DNA from: Zoogloea sp.
GTDB lineage: Bacteria; Pseudomonadota; Gammaproteobacteria; Burkholderiales; Rhodocyclaceae
NCBI RefSeq assembly: GCF_023150065.1
Contig: NZ_JAKLLN010000017.1
Span: 1-64,000, forward strand
DNA: 64,000 nucleotides
Direction of reading: 5' to 3'
Each line of letters opens with the position of its first letter. Position 1 is the first letter of the stretch. The notes below the pieces were generated by a model. That model was not told where the DNA came from. It saw only the letters and a program-made list of their open reading frames with translations, and made no database searches. This document shows, piece after piece, positions 17,015 to 26,830 of this stretch. The position numbers and the translations under genes were made by a program.

Positions 17015-19075
17015 ATGGCTCGCCTCCGCCTCACGCCCCTTGCGCTGCTCCTGTCCCTGACCCATCCGCTGGCCCACGCCGCTGACCCCACCCTGCCGGC
17101 CGTCCAGGTGACAGCCAAGGGCTACGCCGCCGACGATGTGGACACCCCCGCATCCACCACCACCCTGAACCGCAGCGAACTCGACCGGCGCGGCGCCGGC
17201 AACCTGGGCGACGCCCTGCGGAACGAACCCGGCCTGGCCATCGCCAGCGACAGCGCCCAGGGCCAGAACCCCATCATCCGCGGCCTGGGCCGGGACAGCA
17301 TCGTGCTGCTGGTGGACGGCATGCGCTTCAACTCGGCCCAGCCGGCCGGCGCCATCGCCTCCTTCATGAGCCTGGGGTTTGCCGAACAGGTGGACGTGGT
17401 GCGCGGCGGCGCCTCGGTGCTGTATGGCACCGGCGCCCTGGGCGGCGCCATCAACGTGATCCTGCCCCAGGCCCGCTTCAGCCCGGGCATCGGCGGCACC
17501 GCGGCAGCCAGCTACGACAGCAGCAGCCAGGGCCTGCGCGGCACCGCCGTGGTCAATGCCAGCGAGGGGGATCACGCCATCATGCTCGGTGCATCCATCG
17601 CCCGCTTCGACGACTACCGCTCCCCCGAGGGCCGGGTGGCCCGTACCGGCTACGACTCCGACGCCTACATCGGCCAGTACCGTTTCCGCGTGGACGCCCA
17701 GCAACAATTGCGCGTCTCCCTGCAACTGCACCAGGACAAGGACGTGTGGTACCCCGGCTCGACCCGCCCCCACTCGGCCCCCAGCGTCGGCAGCACCACC
17801 ATCCACTCGCCGGACCAGGAGCGCCGCCTGGCCGAGATCGGCTACAGTCGCAAGGGCGGCGGCGAGGCACCGGTCAACCTGGACGTGCGCCTCTACCGCC
17901 AGGAGATGGAGCGCAGCATCTACGCCTGGGCGAATGGCCTGGGCCGCGACATCGTCACCACCAAGGTCACCTTTGCCACCACGGGTCTTGACCTCAAGAC
18001 CGACTGGCTGGCCCACCCCGACCACCTGCTGTCGGCGGGCCTGAACGCCTGGGAGATGAGCGGCGACCCAAACCGGCAGATGGCCACACCGGCCTCCGGC
18101 TTCAGCACCTTCACCCCCAACAGCCCCTTCCGCGACGCCCGCATCCAGGCCCTGGGCGCCTACGTGCAGGACGACATGCGCTTCGGCGCCCTCAAGCTGC
18201 TCGCCGGCCTGCGCTACGACGTGGTCCGGGGCAGCGCCGACAGCATGAACAACGGCGCCCGCAGCACCGGCCTCGACCGCAGCGAGAGCGCCGTCTCCGG
18301 CAGCCTGGGTGCAGTGTACGAAGTGGCCCCGCTGCTGCGCCCCTACGCCAGCTACGCCCGGGCCTTCCGCGCGCCCGGCATGCGCGAGCGCTACGAATCC
18401 GGCCTGCGCGGCGACGGCTACTACTACGCCGGCAGCCCGGAGATCGAAGCCGAGACCGCCGACCAGTTCGAGATCGGCCTGAAGGGCCGTGACGGCGACT
18501 TCGACTACACCCTGTCGGCCTTCCACAACCGCATCGCCAACTACATCACCGGGCAGATCCTCACGGGCACCGCCGCCACCCAGGCCTGCGGCGCCGCCAA
18601 CGCGGCCAACTGCAAGAAGACGATGAACCTCGGCAGCGCCACCCTCCACGGCGCCGAGGCCCGGGGGCGCTGGCAGTTCCTGCGCGAGCAATGGCTCAGC
18701 GTCGGCTACAGCCGCGTGCGCGGCACCAACAACGACCTGGACGAACCCCTCTTCCAGATGCCCGCCGACACCCTCAGCCTGGGCTGGCTGGGGCGCCTGC
18801 TGCCCGCCGTGCAGGCCGACTTCACCCTGCGCCTGGTGGATCACCAGGACCGGGTTGCCACCGTTTTCACCAAGGGCAGCGAAAACCCCACCGCCGGCTT
18901 CGTCACCGCCGACATGGGCGCCAGCTGGCAGCCGGACCCGCGCAACACCGTGCGCCTGGCGGTGCGCAACCTGGCCGACCGGCGCTACCACGAACACCTG
19001 ACCGAGGGCATCTCCGGCCAGGAGATCCTGTCCGCCGGCCGCAGCGTGCAGCTGTCCTGGCGCGGCCGCTTCTGA
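17015..19075 (+). CDS. TonB-dependent outer-membrane receptor (iron/heme type)
   Basis: 686 residues. The signal peptide ends at AHAA and is followed by a TonB-box-like start (PAVQVTAKG). The plug domain spans ~30-150 (NPIIRGLGRDSIVLLVDGMRFNSAQ), and the 22-strand barrel ends in Phe. The segment YARAFRAPGMRERY followed by SPEIEAETADQFEIGLKG corresponds to the FRAP and NPDL boxes of heme/haemoglobin receptors, but the His usually found between those boxes is absent. It follows a Fur box and precedes a binding-protein-dependent ABC transporter by 19 bases. It therefore probably imports an iron chelate or other metal complex across the outer membrane, powered by TonB-ExbBD. Confidence 0.9.
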   Translation: MARLRLTPLALLLSLTHPLAHAADPTLPAVQVTAKGYAADDVDTPASTTTLNRSELDRRGAGNLGDALRNEPGLAIASDSAQGQNPIIRGLGRDSIVLLVDGMRFNSAQPAGAIASFMSLGFAEQVDVVRGGASVLYGTGALGGAINVILPQARFSPGIGGTAAASYDSSSQGLRGTAVVNASEGDHAIMLGASIARFDDYRSPEGRVARTGYDSDAYIGQYRFRVDAQQQLRVSLQLHQDKDVWYPGSTRPHSAPSVGSTTIHSPDQERRLAEIGYSRKGGGEAPVNLDVRLYRQEMERSIYAWANGLGRDIVTTKVTFATTGLDLKTDWLAHPDHLLSAGLNAWEMSGDPNRQMATPASGFSTFTPNSPFRDARIQALGAYVQDDMRFGALKLLAGLRYDVVRGSADSMNNGARSTGLDRSESAVSGSLGAVYEVAPLLRPYASYARAFRAPGMRERYESGLRGDGYYYAGSPEIEAETADQFEIGLKGRDGDFDYTLSAFHNRIANYITGQILTGTAATQACGAANAANCKKTMNLGSATLHGAEARGRWQFLREQWLSVGYSRVRGTNNDLDEPLFQMPADTLSLGWLGRLLPAVQADFTLRLVDHQDRVATVFTKGSENPTAGFVTADMGASWQPDPRNTVRLAVRNLADRRYHEHLTEGISGQEILSAGRSVQLSWRGRF

Positions 19076-19094
19076 CCCCCGAAAGGCCCCGCCC

Positions 19095-20096
19095 GTGAAA
19101 ACCCGCCGCCGCCTGCTCCTCGCCCTCGCCACCACCCTGCTCGGCACCGCCAGCCTGCCCGCCGCAGCAGAGCGCCTGCCACGCCTGGTCCTGTCCGGCC
19201 CGGCCGCCTCCGTGTCGGTGCCGCTGATCCACATGGTCGAGACCGGCGCCCTCAAGGACGTGGCCGACAGCGTGGAGTTTCAGCCCTGGAAGGACCCGGA
19301 CCAGCTGCGGCTGATGGTGCTGGGCAAGAAGGCCGATTTCGTCGCCATGCCCACCAACGTGGCCGCCAACCTCCACGCCCGCGGCGTCGGCCTGCGCCTC
19401 CTCAACGTATCCACCTGGGGCGTGCTGTGGATGGTCTCCCGCGACGCCAATGCCCGCAGCCTGGCCGACTTCAAGGGCAAGGAGATCGCCATGCCCTTCC
19501 GCGCCGACATGCCCGACATCGTCTTCGGCCTGCTCGCCGAGAAGCAGGGCCTCGACCCGCGCAAGGACTTCAAGCTGCGCTACGTGGCCTCGCCCCTGGA
19601 TGCCATGCAGCTGCTGGTGACCCGCCGGGTGGACCACGCCCTGCTGGCCGAGCCCGCCGTGTCCATGGCCCTGCGCAAGACGCGCTCCTTCCCGGTCAGC
19701 ATGGTGGCGCCGGAGCTGCACCGCAGCGTAGACCTGCAACAGGAATGGGGCCGGCTGCTCAAGCGCGAGGCACGCATCCCCCAGGCCGGGGTGGCCGCCG
19801 TGGGCCGGGCCGCCACCGACGATGCCCTGCAGGCACGCATCACCGCGGCCTACGCGGCCTCCCTGGCCTGGTGCACCCAGAACGCCCTGAAGTGCGGCGA
19901 GATGGTGGCACGGCGCATCGACCTGCTCAGCCCCGAAGCGGTGGCCGACGGCATCGCCGCCGGGCAGATGCGCGCCGTGTCCGCCGCCGCGGCCCGGCCC
20001 GAGCTGGTGTTCTTCCTCGGCCAGCTGCACGCCCGCAATCCGGCCCTGGTCGGCGGCAAGCTCCCCGACGACAGCTTCTACGGCAGCGGCCAATGA
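19095..20096 (+). CDS. NitT/TauT-type ABC transporter substrate-binding protein
   Basis: 333 residues with a basic signal peptide (KTRRRLLLALATTLLG) cleaved near ASLPAAA. The fold is that of SsuA/TauA/NMT1 periplasmic binding proteins. Typical elements are GKKADFVAMPTNVAANL (ligand-cleft loop), ARSLADFKGKEIAMPF, and VTRRVDHALLAEPAVSMA near residue 185. The stop overlaps the permease start by four bases (ATGA). Members usually bind sulfonates, nitrate, pyrimidines or similar anions. Placement behind a Fur-controlled TonB receptor suggests an iron-related ligand instead, possibly a small metal chelate. The ligand cannot be read from the sequence. Confidence 0.87.
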   Translation: MKTRRRLLLALATTLLGTASLPAAAERLPRLVLSGPAASVSVPLIHMVETGALKDVADSVEFQPWKDPDQLRLMVLGKKADFVAMPTNVAANLHARGVGLRLLNVSTWGVLWMVSRDANARSLADFKGKEIAMPFRADMPDIVFGLLAEKQGLDPRKDFKLRYVASPLDAMQLLVTRRVDHALLAEPAVSMALRKTRSFPVSMVAPELHRSVDLQQEWGRLLKREARIPQAGVAAVGRAATDDALQARITAAYAASLAWCTQNALKCGEMVARRIDLLSPEAVADGIAAGQMRAVSAAAARPELVFFLGQLHARNPALVGGKLPDDSFYGSGQ

Positions 20097-20923
20097 GGCC
20101 GGCGCGCCCGGCCCAACGCCTGCTTCGCCACGCCACCGGGGCCCTCGGCGCCACGGGGAACTACCTGTGGAGCGGCTGGGGCTCCATCGCCAGCATCGGC
20201 CTCTTCCTCGCCGCGTGGGACATGACCGCCGGGCACCTGGGGGAACTGATCCTCCCCCGCCCCCTGGAGGCGCTGGCCCGCCTGCAACAGCTGCTCGCCG
20301 ATGGCCAGGCCTGGCCCGAGATCGCCGTCACCGCACGCCGGGCCCTGGCCGGCTTTGCCCTGTCGGTGGGCATCGGCAGCCTGCTCGGGCTGCTCGCCGG
20401 GCTGTCCGTCACCGCCTCCATGACCGCCCGGCCCCTGGTCACGCTGCTCGTCGGCATGCCCCCCATCGCGTGGCTGATCCTGGCCCTGCTGTGGTTCGGC
20501 GCGGGGGACGGCACCCCGGTGTTCACCGTCTTCATCGCCTGCTTTCCGATCATCTTCGTGGGCGCCATGCAGGGCACCCGCAGCCTGGACGGCCAGCTTC
20601 GGGAACTCGCCCGCGCCTTTCGCCTGCCCCCCTGGATGCGCCTCACCGACGTGATCCTGCCCCACGTGGTGTCCTACCTGTTTCCGGCCTGGATCTCGGC
20701 CCTCGGCATGTCCTGGAAGATCGTCGTCATGGCCGAGTTGCTGTCCACCGAGGACGGCATCGGCGCCGCCCTGGCCGTGTCCCGCAGCCACCTGGATACC
20801 GCCGCCTCGATGGCCTGGATCGTCGCCCTGGTGGGCAGCCTGCTGGCCATCGAATACCTGCTCCTCGAACCGGTCAAGCGGCGGGTGGAGTCCTGGCGGG
20901 AGTTCGCATCATCAAGCAGCTGA
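20093..20923 (+). CDS. NitT/TauT-type ABC transporter permease
   Basis: 276 residues from the ATG at 20093, which overlaps the stop of the binding-protein gene; the frame is open much further upstream but only as a shadow. There are six membrane helices of the BPD_transp_1/SsuC type, with the EAA cytoplasmic loop visible as ELARAFRLPPWMRLTDVILP around residues 168-187. It forms the inner-membrane channel with the ATPase encoded directly downstream. The stop at 20921-20923 overlaps the beginning of the ATPase frame, again indicating tight coupling. Confidence 0.88.
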   Translation: MRPARPAQRLLRHATGALGATGNYLWSGWGSIASIGLFLAAWDMTAGHLGELILPRPLEALARLQQLLADGQAWPEIAVTARRALAGFALSVGIGSLLGLLAGLSVTASMTARPLVTLLVGMPPIAWLILALLWFGAGDGTPVFTVFIACFPIIFVGAMQGTRSLDGQLRELARAFRLPPWMRLTDVILPHVVSYLFPAWISALGMSWKIVVMAELLSTEDGIGAALAVSRSHLDTAASMAWIVALVGSLLAIEYLLLEPVKRRVESWREFASSSS

Positions 20924-21648
20924 GAATCGACGCCCTCAGCCACCGCTTCGGCTACCAGCGGGTGCTCGAGGACATCCACCTGAGCGTGGCCCCCGGCGAG
21001 GCCGTGGCCCTGGTCGGCCCCTCGGGCTGCGGCAAGAGCACCCTGCTCAACCTGGCCGCCGGCCTGCTCGACCCCTGGGAGGGCAAGGTCCACAACAGTT
21101 TCACGCGCAGCACCATGATGTTCCAGCAGCCGCGCCTGCTGCCCTGGAAGCGCACCCTCGACAACATCGCGCTGGGGCTCAAGGCGCGGGGCGAGAACGC
21201 CCCCCGGCGCCACGCCACGGCCCGGCGCCTGGCACTGGAGATGGGGCTTGCCGACGAGGACCTGGACAAATACCCCAGCGCCCTCTCCGGCGGCATGCAG
21301 AGCCGGGCGGCCCTGGCCCGGGTGTTTGCGGTGGAGCCCGACCTGCTGCTCCTCGATGAAGCCTTCGCCGCCCTGGACATCGGCCTCAAGAGCGAGCTCT
21401 ACGGCCTGCTCGCCCGCCAGCGGGCAGCCCACGGCTGTGCCGTGCTGATGATCACCCACGACCTGATGGAAGCCCTGCGCCTGGCCGACCGCATCCTGGT
21501 GATGGCCGGCAGCCCGGGACGCATCGTCGCCAGCCACGCCATCGACGAGCCCGCCGCCCGGCGCAGCGAGGACTGGGTGTTTGCCCACACCGCCCGCTTC
21601 ATCCGCGAACCCGGCATCCGCGCCGCCTTCGGCCTGCCCCCATGCTGA
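20893..21648 (+). CDS. NitT/TauT-type ABC transporter ATP-binding protein (non-canonical start)
   Basis: About 245-250 residues. Walker A is GPSGCGKST, the Q-loop is in MFQQPRLLPW, the signature is LSGGMQSRAALARVF, Walker B is LLLLDEAFAALD, and the switch His is in ITHD. Together with the two upstream genes this makes a complete importer. No ATG, GTG or TTG lies in frame near the expected start. The candidates are CTG at 20893 (after GGTGGAG) or 20920 (overlapping the permease stop), or ATC at 20908/20911 after GCGGGAG. The true start is therefore uncertain by about ten codons. The 3' end overlaps nnrS by seven bases. Confidence 0.85.
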   Translation: MAGVRIIKQLRIDALSHRFGYQRVLEDIHLSVAPGEAVALVGPSGCGKSTLLNLAAGLLDPWEGKVHNSFTRSTMMFQQPRLLPWKRTLDNIALGLKARGENAPRRHATARRLALEMGLADEDLDKYPSALSGGMQSRAALARVFAVEPDLLLLDEAFAALDIGLKSELYGLLARQRAAHGCAVLMITHDLMEALRLADRILVMAGSPGRIVASHAIDEPAARRSEDWVFAHTARFIREPGIRAAFGLPPC

Positions 21649-22871
21649 ACCACCCCCGGCGCCCGCTCCGCCTCCTGCCGGATCTGTGGATCTGCCCCTT
21701 CCGGCCCTTCTTCCTGGCCACCGCCGTCTCCGCCTTCCTGGGCATGGCCCTGTGGCTGGCCGTGCTGTCGGGGTGGCTGCCGGCACCCGACACCCCCGGC
21801 GGGCCGATCGTGCTGCACGCCCACGAGATGATCTTCGGCTTCGCCACCGCCTCCATTGCCGGCTTCCTGCTCACCGCGGTGGTCGAGTTCACCGGCTGCG
21901 CGCCCATTGGCCGGGGCGCCCTCGTCCGCCTGACCCTGCTATGGCTGGCCGGCCGGCTGGGCTGGGCCCTGTCGGGCGTGCTGGGCCCTCTGCCCGCGGC
22001 CGTGGCCGACCTGGGTTTCATGGGGCTGCTGCTGTTCCACGTGGCCGGCCCCCTGTGGCGCTCACCCCAGCGCCGGCACCTGGCCTTCTTCCATACCCTG
22101 CTGGCCCTCGGCCTGTGCCACGCGGGCTTTCACCTCACCCTGCTGCGGGGCGCAGACGCGCTGCCCTGGCTGCACCTGGCCACCGGGCTGCTGATGATCC
22201 TGATCGTGGTGGCCCTGAGTCGCATCTCCATGCGCCTGGTCAATGACGTGCTCACGGATCAGGGTGGCATCGCCGCCCCCTACCTGGCCCGCCCACCCCG
22301 GCGCAGCCTGGCGATCTTCACCATCGCCCTGTTCAGCGCCGCCGAGTTCGTGCTGCCGCCGGGCAGCACCACCGGCTGGCTGGCCCTCGCCACCGCGGCG
22401 GCCGTGTTCAACCTGCTCAACGACTGGCACGTGGGCCGTGCCCTGTTCCAGCGCTGGGTCTTCATTGCCTACCTGGTGTACTGGTGCATGGGGCTGGGCT
22501 ACGCCCTCATCGGCATCGGCCTGCTCGCCGGGCAGCCCTGGGGCAGCGCCGGACGGCATCTGCTGCTCGTCGGCGCACTCGGCCTGGCCATCCAGATCGT
22601 GATGGTGGCGGCCGGGCGGATGCACAGCGGCTGGGGCCTCGACCCGCGCCCCTGGGTGCCTGCCGCCGGGCTGCTGATCCTGCTGGCCGCCCTGGCACGC
22701 AGCCTCGCCGGGCTCCCGGCCGGCAGCGCACATTACCCGCGGCTCATCCTGATCGCCGGGAGCCTGTGGCTGCTGGCCTGGGGCCTCTACCTGGCCCGCT
22801 CCTTCCCGGTGCTGGCATTGCCCCGCCCGGACGGTCGACAGGGGTGCGACGAAGCCGTGACAAAAACTTAA
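21642..22871 (+). CDS. nnrS: NnrS family multi-helix membrane protein
   Basis: 409 residues with about 12 membrane helices. NnrS features are present: an early PFRPFFLATAVSAFLGM segment, LHAHEMIFGFATASIAGFLLTAV near residue 65, and HLATGLLMILIVVALSRISMRLVN mid-protein. NnrS proteins are heme- and copper-containing membrane proteins that protect against nitric oxide in denitrifiers. Here the gene overlaps the ABC ATPase gene and belongs to a Fur-controlled operon, so it may serve iron or copper homeostasis, or protect iron centres from NO, rather than denitrification. The stop (22869-22871) lies right before the Fur box of fumC. Confidence 0.85.
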   Translation: MLNHPRRPLRLLPDLWICPFRPFFLATAVSAFLGMALWLAVLSGWLPAPDTPGGPIVLHAHEMIFGFATASIAGFLLTAVVEFTGCAPIGRGALVRLTLLWLAGRLGWALSGVLGPLPAAVADLGFMGLLLFHVAGPLWRSPQRRHLAFFHTLLALGLCHAGFHLTLLRGADALPWLHLATGLLMILIVVALSRISMRLVNDVLTDQGGIAAPYLARPPRRSLAIFTIALFSAAEFVLPPGSTTGWLALATAAAVFNLLNDWHVGRALFQRWVFIAYLVYWCMGLGYALIGIGLLAGQPWGSAGRHLLLVGALGLAIQIVMVAAGRMHSGWGLDPRPWVPAAGLLILLAALARSLAGLPAGSAHYPRLILIAGSLWLLAWGLYLARSFPVLALPRPDGRQGCDEAVTKT

Positions 22872-22887
22872 ACGAGAATGATTATTA
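22857..22887 (+). promoter_or_regulatory. Promoter with Fur box for fumC
   Basis: GTGACA (22857-22862) and GATTAT (22880-22885), spaced 17 bases, form a sigma-70-like promoter. CGAGAATGATTATTA (22873-22887) is a Fur dyad covering the -10 element, and the surrounding AT-rich stretch continues the hexamer pattern. The position just ahead of a class II fumarase matches the known iron-sparing control of fumC in Pseudomonas and enterics: when iron is scarce Fur releases and the iron-free enzyme is made. Confidence 0.75.
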
Positions 22888-22966
22888 TTTGATATTCTAT
22901 CTCCGTGGCACACAGGAGACGCCCCCGGGCGCCCTATAAAGAAGAACACCCACCACGGAGAGCGCC

Positions 22967-24355
<1,389 letters not shown>

Positions 24356-24384
24356 AGCACGGGCGCTTGCCACAGGAGCCTCCA

Positions 24385-24792
24385 ATGCACACTCTGGAAC
24401 ACAGCAGCATCCGGCGTCTGCCCGAACACTGGCGCTGGCTGGGCACGCGGATCCGGCTGGGCCTCACGCCCGACGAACCACGCCTGATCGCGGCCTACCT
24501 GGAGATCGGCCGGCAAGCCTGCCTGGCCGATCGGCTGCACCCCTGGCGGATGAGCGAACAGAGCTTCCAGACCCTGCTCGCCACCGCCCTCGACCGCCAG
24601 CTGCCCTGGCACTGGCGGGTTCATTGCCTCAACCACGCCCACCAGCCCCTGATGCAGCTGGAGCGCTTTGCCGAAAGCCGGCCCGAATGGCGCCCCCAGT
24701 TCGTCGTGCTGGTGCAGCGCCTGGCCCGGGCCGACATGCAGCCCGGAGAGCCGCCCTGCGATGAACGCCCGGTCGCCCGGCGCCTGCGCTGA
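24385..24792 (+). CDS. FagA-like (Fur-associated gene A) small protein
   Basis: 135 residues from the ATG at 24385, preceded by AGGAG; six more codons are open upstream. It is a soluble, Trp- and Arg-rich protein without signal peptide or membrane helix. The pattern HWRWLGTRIRLGLTPDEPRLIAAYL...PWHWRVHCLN resembles, as I recall it, FagA of pseudomonads, which is encoded in the Fur-regulated fagA-fumC-orfX-sodM operon. Here it lies 29 bases after fumC and before a strong terminator, so the two genes form one iron-responsive unit. The molecular function of FagA is unknown. Confidence 0.65.
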   Translation: MHTLEHSSIRRLPEHWRWLGTRIRLGLTPDEPRLIAAYLEIGRQACLADRLHPWRMSEQSFQTLLATALDRQLPWHWRVHCLNHAHQPLMQLERFAESRPEWRPQFVVLVQRLARADMQPGEPPCDERPVARRLR

Positions 24793-24889
24793 TCCGGGAC
24801 GGTGCATCAAATAGATTGAAATTCCGGACACGCGCCCGCGTGCCGGCCCTGTTGTCTCTGCCTGCGAGCTTCCTCAACTCGCACTGTTG

Positions 24890-24926
24890 GAGCTGGCGGC
24901 CTTCCCGCGCCGCCAGCTCTTTTTTT
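24890..24926 (+). terminator. Rho-independent terminator after fumC-fagA
   Basis: A 10-bp perfect stem, GAGCTGGCGG (24890-24899) with CCGCCAGCTC (24910-24919), with a 10-base loop, is followed by seven T (24920-24926). It ends the plus-strand fumC-fagA transcript and lies 17 bases from the 3' end of the convergent cysteine desulfurase gene. It is the only hairpin with a proper T tract found in the window. Confidence 0.85.
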
Positions 24927-24943
24927 GCCACCCGAGACCCGGA

Positions 24944-26830
24944 TCAGCGCCCGACCCGCCCCTTGCCCCGGGCCAGCCGGTGCAGCACCGCGACGAGGGT
25001 ATCGATCTCCTCGCAGGTGTTGTAGAAGGCCAGGGACGGCCGCACCGTGGCTTCCTGCCCGAAACGGCGCAGGATGGGCTGGGCGCAGTGGTGGCCGGAG
25101 CGCACCGCGATGCCTTCCTCGTTGAGGGCCTTGCCCACCTCGTCCGGACGGTAGCCATCGAGCACGAAGGAGCTGACGCTGGCCTTGTCCTTCGCGGTAC
25201 CGATCAGCTTGAGGCCGGGCACGGTGAGCAGCGCACGGGTGGTGTACACCAGCAGGTCATGCTCGTAGCGGGCGATGTTCTCCATGCCGATCCGTTCCAC
25301 GTAGTCGATCGCCGCGCCCAGGCCCACCGCGTCCGCGATGTTGCCGGTGCCGGCCTCGAAACGGGTCGGGGGGCCGTGGTAGATGGTCTTCTCGAAGGTC
25401 ACGTCGGCAATCATGTTGCCACCGCCCTGCCAGGGCGGCATGTCCTCCAGGATCGCCCGCTTGCCATACACCGCGCCGATGCCGGTGGGAGCAAACACCT
25501 TGTGGCCGGAGAAGATGAAGAAATCCGCGTCGATGTCCTGCACATTGACCCGCATGTGCGACACCGACTGGGCCCCGTCCACCACCGCCAGCGCACCGGC
25601 CTGGTGGGCCATGGCGACGATTTCCTTCACCGGCACCACGGTGCCGAGGGCGTTGGAGACCTGGGTCACCGACACGATCTTGGTGCGGCTGGTGAGCAGC
25701 TTGCGATACTCGTCGAGCAACACCTGGCCGGTGTCATCCACCGGGATCACCTTGAGCTTGGCCCCCTTGGCGGCGGCGAGCTGCTGCCAGGGCACGATGT
25801 TGGCGTGGTGTTCGAGGTTGGAGACGATGATCTCGTCGCCCTCGCCCACGTTCTGCCAGCCCCAGGTCTTGGCGACCAGGTTGATGCCCTCGGTGGCCCC
25901 GCGCACGAAGATGATCTCCTCCGTGGACGCCGCCCCGATGAAGCGCGCCACCTTGCTGCGCGCCCCCTCATAGGCATCCGTCGCCCGGGCGGCGAGTTCA
26001 TGGGCGGCCCGGTGGATGTTGGAGTTCTCGTGCTGGTAGAAATACGCCAGCCGGTCGATCACCGATTGCGGCTTGTGGGTGGTGGCGGCGTTGTCCAGCC
26101 AGATCAGCTGCCGGCCATTGACGCGCTCCTGCAGGATCGGGAAATCCCGCCGCACGGCGTGCACGTCGAAGGCCGGATGGGCCGATGCCGGCACGACCGG
26201 CACAGCCGCGTCCCGGTTGGACACCCCGGCCGTATCGAGGAAGTAGAACTGCCCCGGCACGTTGCCCGGCTGGGCCGCGGCGGCGCTGCGACGATCACCG
26301 CCGAGTTCGGCGAGGATCTGGTGCAGTTCGGCCTCGCCCGGCAGCCCGAAGGACTGGGGCACGACGCGGTTCTCGGCGGTGGGTGCCGCACCCACGGCCT
26401 GCGGTGCCGACTGCACGGCGCCGGCCTCACCCAGGAAGTAATAGGGCGTGGACGGGGCCAGCGGCGGCGCTGAAGCCGGCGGGCTGAAGGTGGGCAGGGC
26501 CGCAGCGTAGGCCTCGGGCACGCCGAGCGCCGGCGCACCGGGCCGGCCGGCCGCGGCGCCGTGGTCGATGGGCACCGACTCGGCCCGCACGGGCGCCACC
26601 GGCGCCGCGGCGGTCAGGGTCGGGCCGACATTGCCGGGGGGAACGATCTCCGGCGCCGGGGCGCTGGCGCCACCCGGCAGGCGGGATGCCAGCGGGCCGG
26701 CGAGGCCCGTAGGCAGCGCGGCGAAGAACTCGCCGGCCAGCCGCGCCAGGCTCAGCTCATCCGGCACACCGGCAGGCACCGCGCCGGCCAGGCCGGCGAG
26801 CCCCTCACTTGTAGGTGTCGGGATAGTCAT
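24944..26830 (-). CDS. Encapsulin cargo cysteine desulfurase (SufS-like) with disordered N-terminal extension
   Basis: 628 residues from the ATG at 26828-26830, about 220 longer than ordinary SufS. Residues ~222-628 are a class V PLP desulfurase: Lys444 in FSGHKVFAPTG holds PLP, and Cys582 in RSGHHCAQP is the persulfide Cys. Residues 1-220 are Ala/Pro/Gly-rich and apparently disordered, with a helix-like LARLAGEFFAALP at 28-40 and two YFL motifs (PYYFLGE near 130, QFYFLDT near 195). This layout is that of the cargo of family 2A encapsulins, where the extension targets the enzyme into the shell. The 5' end overlaps the shell gene by 26 bases in another frame. It should release sulfur from cysteine as persulfide inside the compartment. 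Confidence 0.93.
   Translation of the reverse strand: MTIPTPTSEGLAGLAGAVPAGVPDELSLARLAGEFFAALPTGLAGPLASRLPGGASAPAPEIVPPGNVGPTLTAAAPVAPVRAESVPIDHGAAAGRPGAPALGVPEAYAAALPTFSPPASAPPLAPSTPYYFLGEAGAVQSAPQAVGAAPTAENRVVPQSFGLPGEAELHQILAELGGDRRSAAAAQPGNVPGQFYFLDTAGVSNRDAAVPVVPASAHPAFDVHAVRRDFPILQERVNGRQLIWLDNAATTHKPQSVIDRLAYFYQHENSNIHRAAHELAARATDAYEGARSKVARFIGAASTEEIIFVRGATEGINLVAKTWGWQNVGEGDEIIVSNLEHHANIVPWQQLAAAKGAKLKVIPVDDTGQVLLDEYRKLLTSRTKIVSVTQVSNALGTVVPVKEIVAMAHQAGALAVVDGAQSVSHMRVNVQDIDADFFIFSGHKVFAPTGIGAVYGKRAILEDMPPWQGGGNMIADVTFEKTIYHGPPTRFEAGTGNIADAVGLGAAIDYVERIGMENIARYEHDLLVYTTRALLTVPGLKLIGTAKDKASVSSFVLDGYRPDEVGKALNEEGIAVRSGHHCAQPILRRFGQEATVRPSLAFYNTCEEIDTLVAVLHRLARGKGRVGR

Noticed and set aside
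16931-19255. 774-codon minus-strand open frame
   Set aside because: Antisense to the TonB receptor; no signal peptide or domain, shadow composition.
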